Notes: generated from the sequence alone by a model not told the origin. A stretch of 64,000 nucleotides of DNA from Flavobacterium omnivorum (GCF_900099915.1 NZ_FNDB01000003.1:62001-126000), one strand, 5' to 3'. Positions 14,583-23,533 are shown, numbered from the stretch's first letter. Made by a program: numbers and translations.

Positions 14583-14879
14583 GTGAGAATAATCGCTAAA
14601 AGAACCTTACAAAATTTTTGGGAGCAATATCCAAACTCAAAACAGCAATTATTAGCTTGGTATCAGGTATTTGATAAAAAAGTATTTGAGAATTCGAATT
14701 CCATAAAATCAATTTTCGGCTCGGCAGATTTTGTAGGTAACAACAAAGTGGTTTTCAATATTTGTGGCAATCATTACCGATTAATCGTGAAAATTAATTA
14801 TGCAACACAAATTGTCTATATTTTATTTATAGGAACTCATACCGAATATGACGATTTGAAAGACATTAAAAACTTATAA
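14583..14879 (+). CDS. higB: HigB-type toxin (RelE-like mRNA interferase)
   Basis: The 98-aa protein begins at GTG (14583). The nearby ATG at 14579 is out of frame and stops at once. MRIIAKRTLQNFWEQYP, then KSIFGSADFVGNNKVVFNICGNHYRLIVKI and FIGTHTEYDDL, is the typical pattern of the HigB/YafQ-like family, whose members cleave mRNA at the ribosome. The His and Tyr of THTEYD fit the conserved C-terminal end. The toxin comes first and the antitoxin second, the hallmark of higBA, with one base between stop and next ATG. Both sides of the pair carry the same 28-nt terminator, hinting at insertion. Confidence 0.88.
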   Translation: MRIIAKRTLQNFWEQYPNSKQQLLAWYQVFDKKVFENSNSIKSIFGSADFVGNNKVVFNICGNHYRLIVKINYATQIVYILFIGTHTEYDDLKDIKNL

Positions 14880-14880
14880 A

Positions 14881-15249
14881 ATGGAAATACGTCCTATAAA
14901 AACAGAAAAAGATTATGATTTAGCTTTAGAAAGAATCAATGTTCTTTTTAACGCTAAACCAAATACAGATGAAGGCGATGAATTAGATATTCTAGTCACT
15001 TTAATAGAAAAATATGAACAGATACATTATCCTATTCCTGAGCCAGATCCAATTGAAGCGATTAAGTTCATGATGGAACAAAACGGACTTACAGATGCTG
15101 ATTTAGGAGTGATTTTAAACAGTCGATCTAGAGTAACTGAAATTTTCAAACGTAAAAGAGCTTTAACAATTAAACAAATTAGAGTTTTAACAGAAACACT
15201 TCATATTCCAGCTTCTACTTTAATCAGAGAATATGCATTAGAACAATAA
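14881..15249 (+). CDS. higA: HigA-type antitoxin, helix-turn-helix
   Basis: The 122-aa protein has an N-terminal region rich in Glu/Asp (about 1-60) likely to bind the toxin. A C-terminal XRE-like helix-turn-helix (about 65-115) includes NGLTDADLGVILNSRSRVTEIF and RALTIKQIRVLTETLHIP. It begins one base after the higB stop, so translation is probably coupled. It should neutralise HigB and repress the pair's promoter. The palindrome TTCCC-N5-GGGAA upstream of higB is the candidate operator. Confidence 0.9.
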   Translation: MEIRPIKTEKDYDLALERINVLFNAKPNTDEGDELDILVTLIEKYEQIHYPIPEPDPIEAIKFMMEQNGLTDADLGVILNSRSRVTEIFKRKRALTIKQIRVLTETLHIPASTLIREYALEQ

Positions 15250-15269
15250 TTTTTTAATTTAAAACAATA

Positions 15270-15297
15270 AATGCCTCACAATTGCGAGGCATTTTTT
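15270..15297. terminator. bidirectional terminator between higA and hppA (copy 2 of an exact repeat)
   Basis: It is identical over 28 nt to 14325-14352. It serves higA on the plus strand, with a six-T run. On the minus strand it could end hppA, but the following T-tract is interrupted (TTTATTGTTTT). Confidence 0.85.
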
Positions 15298-15316
15298 ATT
15301 TATGATAATAAGCTGA

Positions 15317-17776
15317 TTACTTCAAAGCATCGATGTTAGCCTGAACTTCTGCATCAGTTCCTTCAAAACTTTGAATGTTTTCTTTTCCGTTAATATTAGT
15401 TTTAATAGTCGCTTTTACTTCTCCATCAACATTGGTTTTTTCGATCGTAACTTCTTTCGAAACCATTTCAGTTACTGCTGCGGAAGCATTCATGAATTTA
15501 CACGTTTTACTGTCACATCCTTTTGCCATACACTCTTCTTTTGACATTGAAGTACACATTTCAGAAGTAGCACAGCACATAGCAGTACCAGAAATTGTAT
15601 GGCTTCCGTTTCCTAAAATTGGTGCAATAACCAAACCAATCAAACACGTCAATTTAATCAAAATATTCATGGATGGTCCAGAAGTATCTTTGAACGGATC
15701 TCCCACAGTATCACCAGTCACCGCCGCTTTATGCGCATCAGAACCTTTGTACGTCATCTCACCATTAATTAAAACTCCTGCTTCAAAAGATTTTTTAGCG
15801 TTGTCCCAAGCACCTCCGGCATTGTTTTGAAAAACAGCCCAAAGCACACCCGAAACGGTAACTCCGGCCATATAACCTCCCAGCATTTCGGCAATTAACT
15901 GGTTGTTATCTGAATACACCAACTTCCCTAAAAGAACAATCGCGATTGGGAAACCAATAGTCAGAATTCCGGGCAGCATCATTTCGCGCAAAGCGGCTTT
16001 GGTAGAAATATCGACACATTTTGCATATTCCGGTTTTCCGGTTCCTTCCATAATTCCAGGAATCTCTCTAAACTGACGACGCACTTCATAAACCATATCC
16101 ATGGCAGCTTTTCCAACAGAATTCATGGCCAAAGCCGAGAAAACTACAGGAATCATTCCACCCACAAATAACATCGCTAAAACTGGCGCTTTGAAAATAT
16201 TGATCCCGTCAATTCCTGTAAACGTAACATAAGCCGCAAACAAAGCCAATGAAGTCAAAGCTGCCGAAGCGATTGCAAATCCTTTTCCAGTTGCTGCAGT
16301 TGTGTTTCCTACAGAATCTAAAATGTCCGTTCTTGTACGTACTTCTTTTGGCAATTCGCTCATCTCCGCAATTCCACCCGCGTTATCTGATATGGGTCCA
16401 AAAGCATCAATCGCTAATTGCATCGCTGTTGTTGCCATCATCGCTGAAGCCGCCAAAGCCACACCGTAGAATCCTGCAAAAGCATAAGAAGTCCAAATTG
16501 CAGCAGCAAATAATAAAACAGTAGGAAAGGTAGAAATCATTCCCGTTGCTAAACCTGCAATTACATTTGTACCTGCTCCCGTGCTTGATTTTTGCACAAT
16601 CGCCATAACAGGTTTTGTACCCAAACCAGTATAATATTCGGTTACTGATGAAATAACGGCTCCAACTACTAATCCAACTATTGTAGCATAGAAAACGCGC
16701 ATGGATGAAATTTCTTTAGTCCCTTCTCCGAAGAAGTCCATTTTCATGGTTTCTGGCAACATATATTGGACTAAAAAGAAACAAGCAACCGCTGTTAAAA
16801 TAATTGAAACCCAGTTTCCTATGTTTAATGCTTTTTGAACTTGTGCTTCTTTTGCATTATCATCCGTAATTTTCACTAACATCGTTCCAATAATCGAAAA
16901 TAAAATTCCAAAACCGGCGATTGCCATTGGCAATAAAATAGGTCCAATGCCTCCAAAAGCATCTTGAATATTTCCGCCCATATCTTTGATCACGTAATTC
17001 CCTAGAACCATCGCCGCTAAAACAGTTGCCACATAAGAACCAAATAAATCGGCACCCATTCCGGCAACATCTCCCACATTATCGCCTACATTGTCCGCAA
17101 TTGTAGCCGGATTACGCGGATCATCTTCAGGAATTCCAGCTTCTATTTTCCCAACTAAATCCGCTCCAACATCAGCAGCTTTCGTGTAAATTCCACCACC
17201 AACTCTGGCAAACAAAGCGATTGATTCCGCTCCAAGAGAAAATCCGGCTAATGTTTCCAGAACAATAGTCATGTCTTCTGTTGACGTCCAAACTCCATTC
17301 ATAAAAAAGTGAAAGAAAAATATAAAGAAAGTGGTCAATCCTAGTACGGCTAAACCCGCAACTCCTAATCCCATGACTGTTCCACCACCAAAAGAAACTT
17401 TTAAAGCTTGTGGCAAACTAGTACGTGCAGCCTGTGTAGTTCTAACATTAGTTTTTGTTGCAATTTTCATTCCCATATTCCCCGCTAAAGCCGAGAAAAA
17501 AGCACCAAAAATAAATGCAACTACTATTAATATATGTGTCGTAGGAACGATAAATGAAATTCCGGCTAAAACAGCGCTTGCTCCAATGACAAAGAAAGTC
17601 AATAACCTATATTCCGCTTTTAAGAAAGCCAAGGCTCCTTCGTAAATGTAATCTGAGATCTCCTTCATTTTACCGTCGCCTGGATCTTGTTTTAAAACCC
17701 ATGCTCGTTTTGTAAACATAAATGCCAGTCCAATGAATGCCATGGCGATTGGCAAATAAATCATAATTGTATTCAT
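15317..17776 (-). CDS. hppA: membrane-bound ion-pumping pyrophosphatase
   Basis: The 819-aa integral membrane protein, about 16 helices, couples PPi hydrolysis to Na+ and/or H+ export. [20 protein letters not shown] and [18 protein letters not shown] are the PPi/Mg-binding loops, and [16 protein letters not shown] and [15 protein letters not shown] are also present. [13 protein letters not shown] has Ala where K+-independent enzymes carry Lys, so it should belong to the K+-dependent class, largely Na+-transporting. Beyond the usual end is a tail of about 85 residues. It has a Cys cluster (about 734-763: CC, C, C, C, C) and a soluble beta-rich end not expected in standard members. The soluble pyrophosphatase gene lies just upstream on the same strand. 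Confidence 0.96.
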   Translation of the reverse strand: MNTIMIYLPIAMAFIGLAFMFTKRAWVLKQDPGDGKMKEISDYIYEGALAFLKAEYRLLTFFVIGASAVLAGISFIVPTTHILIVVAFIFGAFFSALAGNMGMKIATKTNVRTTQAARTSLPQALKVSFGGGTVMGLGVAGLAVLGLTTFFIFFFHFFMNGVWTSTEDMTIVLETLAGFSLGAESIALFARVGGGIYTKAADVGADLVGKIEAGIPEDDPRNPATIADNVGDNVGDVAGMGADLFGSYVATVLAAMVLGNYVIKDMGGNIQDAFGGIGPILLPMAIAGFGILFSIIGTMLVKITDDNAKEAQVQKALNIGNWVSIILTAVACFFLVQYMLPETMKMDFFGEGTKEISSMRVFYATIVGLVVGAVISSVTEYYTGLGTKPVMAIVQKSSTGAGTNVIAGLATGMISTFPTVLLFAAAIWTSYAFAGFYGVALAASAMMATTAMQLAIDAFGPISDNAGGIAEMSELPKEVRTRTDILDSVGNTTAATGKGFAIASAALTSLALFAAYVTFTGIDGINIFKAPVLAMLFVGGMIPVVFSALAMNSVGKAAMDMVYEVRRQFREIPGIMEGTGKPEYAKCVDISTKAALREMMLPGILTIGFPIAIVLLGKLVYSDNNQLIAEMLGGYMAGVTVSGVLWAVFQNNAGGAWDNAKKSFEAGVLINGEMTYKGSDAHKAAVTGDTVGDPFKDTSGPSMNILIKLTCLIGLVIAPILGNGSHTISGTAMCCATSEMCTSMSKEECMAKGCDSKTCKFMNASAAVTEMVSKEVTIEKTNVDGEVKATIKTNINGKENIQSFEGTDAEVQANIDALK

Positions 17777-17828
17777 AATTTTGGTTTGGTTTTTAGTTAA
17801 TAATTATAGTGTAACCAAACGAATTTAA

Positions 17829-17865
17829 ACAAAAAAGCAATACTCCTAACGGAATATTGCTTTAT
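17829..17865 (-). terminator. terminator between ppa and hppA
   Basis: On the minus strand AAAGCAATA, a roughly 12-nt loop, TATTGCTTTTTT. It lies after the soluble pyrophosphatase stop and before the hppA start, so hppA probably has its own promoter. Confidence 0.75.
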
Positions 17866-17887
17866 TTATAAAAATCATGAAAATTAT

Positions 17888-18418
17888 TTATCTTATACTA
17901 AATAATCCTTCTGGTTTGTTCTCAATTTGATTAAAACGCTCCGTACACTCCTTAATGATAGCATAGGCCTCGTTTACATCTCCCCAACCACCTACATCTA
18001 CTTTTTTGTTTTCAAGGTCTTTGTACACTTGGAAAAAGTGCTCAATTTCTTTTAATAGGTGTGGATTCATGTCTGACAAGTCATTTAGCGAATTCCAAAT
18101 TGGATCTGAAACCGGCACACAGATTACTTTTTCATCTGGACCTTTATCATCGGCCATGTGGAAAACACCAATAGGTTTTACTTCCATTACACATCCAGGA
18201 AAAGTTGGTTCGTTAACTAAAACCAATACATCTAATGGATCTCCGTCTAAAGCTAATGTTTCCGGAATAAATCCGTAATCGGCAGGATACATCATTGAAG
18301 AAAATAACATTCTGTCAAAACGCATTCTTTTTATTTCGAAATCATATTCGTATTTATTTCTACTTCCTCTTGGTATTTCGATTAAGACATCGAAAGTTGT
18401 TAATTTGTCTGCAGTCAT
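17888..18418 (-). CDS. ppa: soluble inorganic pyrophosphatase, family I
   Basis: The 176-aa cytoplasmic enzyme hydrolyses PPi to drive biosynthesis. The family I signature is clear: EIPRGSRNKYEYD near the N-terminus, then YPADYGFIPET, and the metal-binding DGDPLDVLVL with its three Asp. Length is right for the bacterial hexameric class. It sits directly upstream of the membrane pyrophosphatase gene but is separated from it by a terminator. The cell therefore has both a PPi-wasting and a PPi-harvesting enzyme encoded side by side. Confidence 0.97.
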   Translation of the reverse strand: MTADKLTTFDVLIEIPRGSRNKYEYDFEIKRMRFDRMLFSSMMYPADYGFIPETLALDGDPLDVLVLVNEPTFPGCVMEVKPIGVFHMADDKGPDEKVICVPVSDPIWNSLNDLSDMNPHLLKEIEHFFQVYKDLENKKVDVGGWGDVNEAYAIIKECTERFNQIENKPEGLFSIR

Positions 18419-18525
18419 TTTAGTTTTTTCTTTTCTATATTTATGGGTGCAAAAGTAAGGAAACTATCTCTTTTTACAATAAAAAATTGCTGTTATCTCT
18501 GCATTAAATTTTAACAGTGAGTACT

Positions 18526-19128
18526 TTAGTACACTACTGTTCTATTTCTTTTATTCAAATAATGATGCCATAAAATATAGGTAGCAAGGGAACGATGCGG
18601 ACTCCATTTTAAAGTATGGATTTCCATTGCCACTTTATCATGAATGTCCAGCAATTCCTTTATGGTATTTACGACTGCAATATCTCCCAAAGGCAATAAA
18701 TCTGGGGCTTCCAAACAAAACATTAGGTAAATGTCAATCGTCCAGTTTCCTATTCCCTTGATCTTAATGAGTTCGTCCCGCACGCGTTGAGTCGTTTTAT
18801 TGGGTAAACTTTCTAAATCAAGTTCTTTATTTAAAATGGCTGTCGCCAAAGCTTTGATATAAGACGTTTTTTGACGGCTTACGCCAAGACTCCTAAATTC
18901 CTCGTCCGATATGTGAAGAAGAATTTCGGGTGCCACCGTTTTTAGAGTGGTTTTTATTTTCAAAAAAGTCGCTTTCGCCGAATCAATAGAAACTTGTTGT
19001 TCCAAAATCAATAATACCAAAGTCTCAAAACCTTGCGGTCTTTTGGGAATGGTTGGCATTCCGTATTGCTCTATAATTGCTTTGAAAATAGAATCTTTTT
19101 CTGAAAGGTAGTCGATAGCTTCTTGCAT
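18526..19128 (-). CDS. DNA-3-methyladenine glycosylase, AlkA-like HhH-GPD family
   Basis: The 200-aa base-excision repair enzyme removes alkylated purines. The helix-hairpin-helix is in IKIKGIGNWTIDIYLMFCL (about 121-139), and the catalytic Asp is Asp149 in LLPLGDIAV. LVLLILEQQVSIDSAKATF is the typical helix preceding the core. It lacks the N-terminal TATA-like domain of E. coli AlkA, as do the shorter Mag1-type proteins. No Fe-S cysteines are present. It stands alone between ppa and a DUF5686 gene, with no clear operon link. Confidence 0.9.
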   Translation of the reverse strand: MQEAIDYLSEKDSIFKAIIEQYGMPTIPKRPQGFETLVLLILEQQVSIDSAKATFLKIKTTLKTVAPEILLHISDEEFRSLGVSRQKTSYIKALATAILNKELDLESLPNKTTQRVRDELIKIKGIGNWTIDIYLMFCLEAPDLLPLGDIAVVNTIKELLDIHDKVAMEIHTLKWSPHRSLATYILWHHYLNKRNRTVVY

Positions 19129-19142
19129 AATCTGATATTTTT

Positions 19143-19229
19143 TAGCCCGGATGGAAACGGCATCCTTTTTACAAGGCGATTTTTATTCGCCTTGTAAAAA
19201 GATATAGTGAACAGCCGGAATAGCTCCTA
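19143..19229 (+). repeat. intergenic repeat element, copy A
   Basis: TAGCCCGGATGGAAACGGCATCC, then a hairpin TTTTTACAAGGCG/CGCCTTGTAAAAA, then GATATAGTGAACAGCCGGAATAGCTCCTA. It shares both flanks with the copy at 22955-23033 (opposite orientation) and more weakly with 5811-5876, while the central hairpin differs in sequence. It includes the stop codon of the DUF5686 gene and may end its transcript. Confidence 0.75.
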
Positions 19230-21719
19230 AAAATTAAACCCAAACGATCCTTTTACCGTAAAACGATTCGTATCCGGTGTGTTGAGATAATTGCCTCGCC
19301 ACGCAAAATCGATACGGATTACCTTAAAGATATTCCCAATCCCGGCGCTATATTCCCAATACCCTTGTTCGGGCGCATTGTAGGCTAAACCAGAGGCATT
19401 AATCGCTCTATTTTCATCTGAAATAGTGCCATAAACCCCTTTTACCGATACAATTTCCCTCCAATTGAGTTTACGCATAAATGGAATTCGGGAAAAAAGC
19501 CGCCCATTAAAGTTATGATTCCACTGCAAAGTGGCATATTGATCAGCTAAGAATTCATAAAAATTAAGATTACTGAACGTGTTTTCTAACGTAAAAAAAG
19601 TTTGATTTCCTGGAATAACACTCATTAATCCCAAGGGAACAGTTCCAAAAGTTTTTCCCACTTCCATAATAATATTCGTGCGACCTAGTGGTCCAATGAT
19701 AATTGGCTGTTTGTAGTATAATTGCAATTTATCATATTTAAAATCGCTATCCAATAATCCTTTGAAACCATGACTGTAATTAACAAAAAAGCGACTGTAC
19801 GGACTGTCGACATTCTCGCGTTCAACTGCAAATCCAATAGTTTTTCTTTTAGGTGTGTATTCGACCTGAAAGTTAACTTCTGATTGTTTCACATCGCTTT
19901 TTGTAACAGCATTTGCGATATCGGTGTAATAATCTAAACTAAAAGTTGGCGATGCAGTTTCGAGCGTGCGATAGGAAATTCCGGTTTGGAAAATTAAATT
20001 TTTAACCGGCTCTATTTCCACCGCAATATTACTCAGGTTGATGTTCGTCAATTTTCCATTATTTCCTGATGAAAATACAGAAGAAGAGGCAAAGCTTCGT
20101 CCCAAAACATCATAGGTAGTCGTCAAACTCGCACCAATTTGCTCAATATCACGTCTGTTGCCTCCGGACAAAATGATTCGTTTTTTCTTATCGACCATCC
20201 ATTTTCCAGACAATCCGTATTTGAATTTCTCGTCTTTAAAACCATATGCCGTGTAACCTTGTATACGCCAACTGTCGTTTGTACCAAAATACGTTCTTCC
20301 TCCTGCTCGCAATCGAACGCCTTCAACTTCGTTATAACCAAAAGTGGAAAAAATAGGACCGTAATCAAAATTTCCAAACTGTAAAAAACCGCTTGCCAAT
20401 ACTTGAACCGTACTATAAATCTGTTTAAACTTCCTTACAGTTTGCAACGTATCGAGCATTTTATACACGCCCAATTCATCTTTAGTCAAATTCTCAAATC
20501 GATTTTCATCCCAGTATTCATCGGATTTATTATAGACATCTGCATCCATATAATTGACCTCATCTTTATAAAAAGCAACTGGTTTTTCTATGTTAAACCG
20601 ATGGTTTCTGTAGTAAGTTGTCCTTTTGCCGTAAACCCCTTTTGATTTTTCTTTTTTGTTTAAAGCAAAATCGGACATCAAATAATCCTTTGTCAATAAA
20701 AAAACCGAATCACTAACCACTTCAAATTCTTGCTCAAGGTAAATTTCTTTCACCCAGTTAATATTGGCACTCTTAGTCACAGCCATATTAATTTTCTTGA
20801 TGGCATAAGTGGTATCGTTAACCCAGAAATCGCCTTTAAAAGTCAATTCGTTCTTGCGTCTTGGATAGAAAACAATATTAAAACACCATTTATCATCAAT
20901 ATAGGCACTGTCTTTCAATACATAATTGTAAACATCAATCCCAGTTTTAGATAACGGACTGGTGAAACTTTTGTCAAAAAAGGTTAAGTAATTATTATAA
21001 ATATCATAAATGGAATACAAATCTTTCACAAAAGTCAAAATCTGTTGATTTCCGTTAAAACCAGATGTTTTACTGGCTTTTATTTTCTCTTTCAGTTTCT
21101 TTAGTTTGTTATCTCCGTAAACATCATTCAAGGATTCGTTGACAAAAATGGGCAGGTACGTCTTACCCGTAATTCTTGAAGTATCCATTTGGTTGAAAAT
21201 AAATTCCATCCCCTTAAAAAGAGTGCTCTTCATAAAAGCGCTATCAATAGAATTCATGTCAAATTCTATTTTTTCATACTTTTCCATCTGGTATTGATCG
21301 TACAAATAAAGTCCATTTTTACGTTTTCTTTCCCAAATTTTTCTCAGAATGTCTAGCGCAGGATTGTCTTTTTTTGATGTTTTCCCCGCAAAAACCACAA
21401 CTTCGTTTAAGCTTTCGGCTTCACTTAATTGAATTTTAAAATTATAATTTACTGCCTTGTCTAACGTAATTTCTTTTTCAGAAAATCCTACTGACGAAAT
21501 TATCAAAGTGGTGTACGATTTTTGGGATTCAAGATAGAACCTACCATCCTCATTAGTGACAATTCCTTCACTGGAACCTTTGAAAACTACATTAGCAAAA
21601 GGAATCGGCTGATTTTGCTTATCAACCACAACACCGCTTACTTTTGTTTGTGCAAATACAGCATTTGCAGAAACAAACAAAAAAACCAAGAGAAACAAGA
21701 CATTCTTTTTCATAATCAT
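19227..21719 (-). CDS. DUF5686 / carboxypeptidase-regulatory-like outer-membrane protein
   Basis: The 830-aa protein has a signal peptide (cleavage near VFAQ, residue 24) and a CarboxypepD_reg-like domain (about 25-110, VSGVVVDKQNQPIPFANVVFKG). A long DUF5686 region follows and ends in a beta-barrel with a terminal Phe (GSFGFNF), as expected for BAM-dependent insertion. A run of motifs such as YDQYQMEKYEKIEFD is characteristic of this Bacteroidota family. Its function is not established to my knowledge. The start could be residue 1 or Met3 (MKKN). The stop lies inside an intergenic repeat. A terminator separates it from pdhB upstream. Confidence 0.85.
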   Translation of the reverse strand: MIMKKNVLFLLVFLFVSANAVFAQTKVSGVVVDKQNQPIPFANVVFKGSSEGIVTNEDGRFYLESQKSYTTLIISSVGFSEKEITLDKAVNYNFKIQLSEAESLNEVVVFAGKTSKKDNPALDILRKIWERKRKNGLYLYDQYQMEKYEKIEFDMNSIDSAFMKSTLFKGMEFIFNQMDTSRITGKTYLPIFVNESLNDVYGDNKLKKLKEKIKASKTSGFNGNQQILTFVKDLYSIYDIYNNYLTFFDKSFTSPLSKTGIDVYNYVLKDSAYIDDKWCFNIVFYPRRKNELTFKGDFWVNDTTYAIKKINMAVTKSANINWVKEIYLEQEFEVVSDSVFLLTKDYLMSDFALNKKEKSKGVYGKRTTYYRNHRFNIEKPVAFYKDEVNYMDADVYNKSDEYWDENRFENLTKDELGVYKMLDTLQTVRKFKQIYSTVQVLASGFLQFGNFDYGPIFSTFGYNEVEGVRLRAGGRTYFGTNDSWRIQGYTAYGFKDEKFKYGLSGKWMVDKKKRIILSGGNRRDIEQIGASLTTTYDVLGRSFASSSVFSSGNNGKLTNINLSNIAVEIEPVKNLIFQTGISYRTLETASPTFSLDYYTDIANAVTKSDVKQSEVNFQVEYTPKRKTIGFAVERENVDSPYSRFFVNYSHGFKGLLDSDFKYDKLQLYYKQPIIIGPLGRTNIIMEVGKTFGTVPLGLMSVIPGNQTFFTLENTFSNLNFYEFLADQYATLQWNHNFNGRLFSRIPFMRKLNWREIVSVKGVYGTISDENRAINASGLAYNAPEQGYWEYSAGIGNIFKVIRIDFAWRGNYLNTPDTNRFTVKGSFGFNF

Positions 21720-21727
21720 TCAAAAAA

Positions 21728-21757
21728 AAACTTCATCAAAGATAATTGATGAAGTTT
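21728..21757 (-). terminator. pdhB terminator
   Basis: AAACTTCATCAA (21728-21739) and TTGATGAAGTTT (21746-21757) form a perfect 12-bp stem. On the minus strand it is followed by a long T-run (plus A-run 21722-21730). Confidence 0.88.
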
Positions 21758-21845
21758 CAAATATAGTTAATTACAGTATTTGATTATTCGTGGTTTAGCA
21801 TTCCAATTGTTAAATTTTATCTAAAGACGAATGTATCAAAAACGA

Positions 21846-22826
21846 CTATTTTTTATACAGTACTTTTTTAACCGCTTTTACCACATCCCCAGCATTTGGT
21901 AACCATTCTTTTAATAACACAGGAGAATACGGCGCTGGCGTATCTGCTGTTGTGATGCGTTGAATAGGCGCATCCAAGAAATCAAAAGCGCGTTCTTGAA
22001 CTATGTATGTGATTTCCGAAGCCACACTTGCAAAAGGCCAAGCTTCCTCAAGAACTACTAATCTATTAGTTTTTTTAACCGATGTTAAAATCGTCTCATA
22101 ATCCATAGGACGTACGGTTCTCAAATCGATAATTTCACAAGAAATACCTTCTTTGGCTAATTCATCAGCAGCAATATGCGCTTCTTTGATGATTTTTCCA
22201 AAAGAAACAATTGTTACATCCGTACCTTCACGCTTGATATCCGCAACCCCTAACGGAATTACATATTCACCATCTGGAACCTCCCCTTTATCGCCATACA
22301 TCTGTTCAGATTCCATGAAAATCACAGGATCGTTATCACGAATAGCCGCTTTCAACAAACCTTTAGCATCATAAACTGTAGATGGAACCACCACTTTAAG
22401 ACCCGGAGTATTCGCAAACCAGTTTTCTAATGCTTGGGAGTGCGTCGCTCCTAATTGTCCTGCCGAAGCTGTTGGACCACGAAAAACGATTGGTACATTA
22501 AATTGTCCACCGGTCATCTGACGCATTTTGGCAGCATTGTTTATAATTTGGTCAATCCCCACTAAACAAAAATTGAACGTCATGTATTCCACAATCGGTC
22601 TGCATCCATTCATCGCTGATCCCACTGCAATACCAGTGAAACCAAGCTCTGCGATTGGAGTATCAATGACTCTTTTCTCGCCAAATTCAGCTAGCATACC
22701 TTTAGATGCTTTATAAGCACCATTATATTCTGCAACTTCTTCACCCATTAAGTATATGGACTCATCGTGACGCATTTCTTCACTCATCGCTTCGCAAATG
22801 GCCTCTCTAAATTGTATCGTTCTCAT
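21846..22826 (-). CDS. pdhB: pyruvate dehydrogenase E1 component, beta subunit
   Basis: The 326-aa protein is the beta subunit of a branched (alpha2beta2) 2-oxoacid dehydrogenase E1. It helps bind thiamine diphosphate and converts pyruvate to the acetyl-lipoyl intermediate. Family features include REAICEAMSEEMRHDESIY at the N-terminus, GEEVAEYNGAYK, TPIAELGFTGIAVGSAM and the C-terminal EEAWPFASVASEI. Pyruvate rather than branched-chain acid is the usual assignment in Flavobacteria but is not provable here. No alpha-subunit gene adjoins it. The upstream region contains a small hairpin repeat and copy B of the repeat family. Confidence 0.93.
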   Translation of the reverse strand: MRTIQFREAICEAMSEEMRHDESIYLMGEEVAEYNGAYKASKGMLAEFGEKRVIDTPIAELGFTGIAVGSAMNGCRPIVEYMTFNFCLVGIDQIINNAAKMRQMTGGQFNVPIVFRGPTASAGQLGATHSQALENWFANTPGLKVVVPSTVYDAKGLLKAAIRDNDPVIFMESEQMYGDKGEVPDGEYVIPLGVADIKREGTDVTIVSFGKIIKEAHIAADELAKEGISCEIIDLRTVRPMDYETILTSVKKTNRLVVLEEAWPFASVASEITYIVQERAFDFLDAPIQRITTADTPAPYSPVLLKEWLPNAGDVVKAVKKVLYKK

Positions 22827-22842
22827 ATTTTTTTATATTTTG

Positions 22843-22865
22843 TCCTCCTGAGCGCAGTCAAAGGA
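22843..22865. repeat. short palindromic intergenic motif
   Basis: TCCTCCTGAGCGCAGTCAAAGGA is an imperfect palindrome of the GAGCGnAGTC type often scattered between genes in Bacteroidota. It lies just upstream of pdhB. Confidence 0.45.
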
Positions 22866-22954
22866 TAATTTTCGCACAGCAAAAATAAATATTTAATATC
22901 ACTTAAAAGCATAAATTACTCTAAATTAATTCAGGATTTACTGCGATAATTTTG

Positions 22955-23033
22955 AGGAGCAATTTCCGGCTATCCGCTGTATCTTCCTGTGGTTAAAGAA
23001 ACCACAGGAAGGATGCCACTGCTATCCGGGCTA
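22955..23033 (-). repeat. intergenic repeat element, copy B
   Basis: On the minus strand TAGCCCGGATAGCAGTGGCATCC, then a perfect 11-bp hairpin TTCCTGTGGTT/AACCACAGGAA (22984-23010), then GATACAGCGGATAGCCGGAAATTGCTCC. The flanks match copy A (19143-19229) but the stem is a different sequence of similar length. It sits in the roughly 390-bp gap between pdhB and the small secreted protein. Nothing else coding is visible in that gap. Confidence 0.75.
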
Positions 23034-23141
23034 CGAAATCGATGTAATAAACCTTAATTATTTTAGTATGATAGTTTTACTAGAACTGACAAATGATTAT
23101 AACCGATTTTAAAAATACAACTACCTTGAATTTAAAATTAT

Positions 23142-23180
23142 AAAAAAATCAAGTTTTTTCTTGCAAGAATTGATTTTTTT
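23142..23180. terminator. terminator-like inverted repeat upstream of the small secreted protein
   Basis: AAAAAAATCAA (23142-23152) and TTGATTTTTTT (23170-23180) are perfect complements, with CTTGCAAG inside the loop and more T's to 23183. It could block readthrough into the gene at 23218 or act in its leader. Confidence 0.5.
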
Positions 23181-23217
23181 TTTTTATTTAGCAAGTATAA
23201 CCTTAAAACATTATACT

Positions 23218-23490
23218 ATGAAAAAATTATTATTTACAGCAGTTGCGTTAATTGCTTTCTCTGGATTAGCGGTAGCCAATAACGAGTCAAAAACTGTTAG
23301 CAACACTGAAAAATTACAATTAACAAGAGAAGAAAACACAAAAACGAAAACTGTAGAAGAAAAAGATGTTTGGTTTTGCTATAAAATCTCTGAATCTACA
23401 ACAGTTAATGATTTCAATGGTGAAACTACTGTTACCACGACATATAAATGTACATGGTATGATTTGTCTCCATCATTAACACAGGAATAG
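23218..23490 (+). CDS. small secreted protein with two cysteines, 90 aa
   Basis: I do not recognise the family. From the ATG at 23218 the protein has a textbook signal peptide, MKKLLFTAVALIAFSGLAVA, cleaved after residue 20. The mature part of about 70 residues is polar and Thr/Glu/Lys-rich, with only two cysteines (54 and 78) in VWFCYKISE and TTYKCTWYD, well placed for a single disulfide. An in-frame extension upstream to 23161 has no good start signal and would spoil the signal peptide. A GLPGLI gene and a beta-barrel gene follow on the same strand after a strong hairpin. This position suggests a partner or cargo of that envelope pair, which is inference. Confidence 0.7.
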   Translation: MKKLLFTAVALIAFSGLAVANNESKTVSNTEKLQLTREENTKTKTVEEKDVWFCYKISESTTVNDFNGETTVTTTYKCTWYDLSPSLTQE

Positions 23491-23503
23491 TAAACTAATC
23501 CAT

Positions 23504-23533
23504 AATTTGACAGGGAAAATTCCCTGTCAAATT
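23504..23533 (+). terminator. 14-bp perfect hairpin between the secreted peptide and GLPGLI genes
   Basis: AATTTGACAGGGAA (23504-23517) and TTCCCTGTCAAATT (23520-23533) are perfectly complementary with only AA between them. There is no long T-run. It may act as a partial terminator or an RNA-stabilising stem, letting the small gene be expressed above the two downstream genes. Confidence 0.6.

Noticed and set aside
15375..17645. Several long plus-strand ORFs opposite hppA (up to 151 codons)
   Set aside because: They are antisense to a strongly conserved membrane protein whose composition creates open antisense frames. None has recognisable domains.
23161..23217. N-terminal extension of the small secreted protein
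   Set aside because: The extension covers a T-rich inverted repeat and would bury the signal peptide. The ATG at 23218 fits far better.
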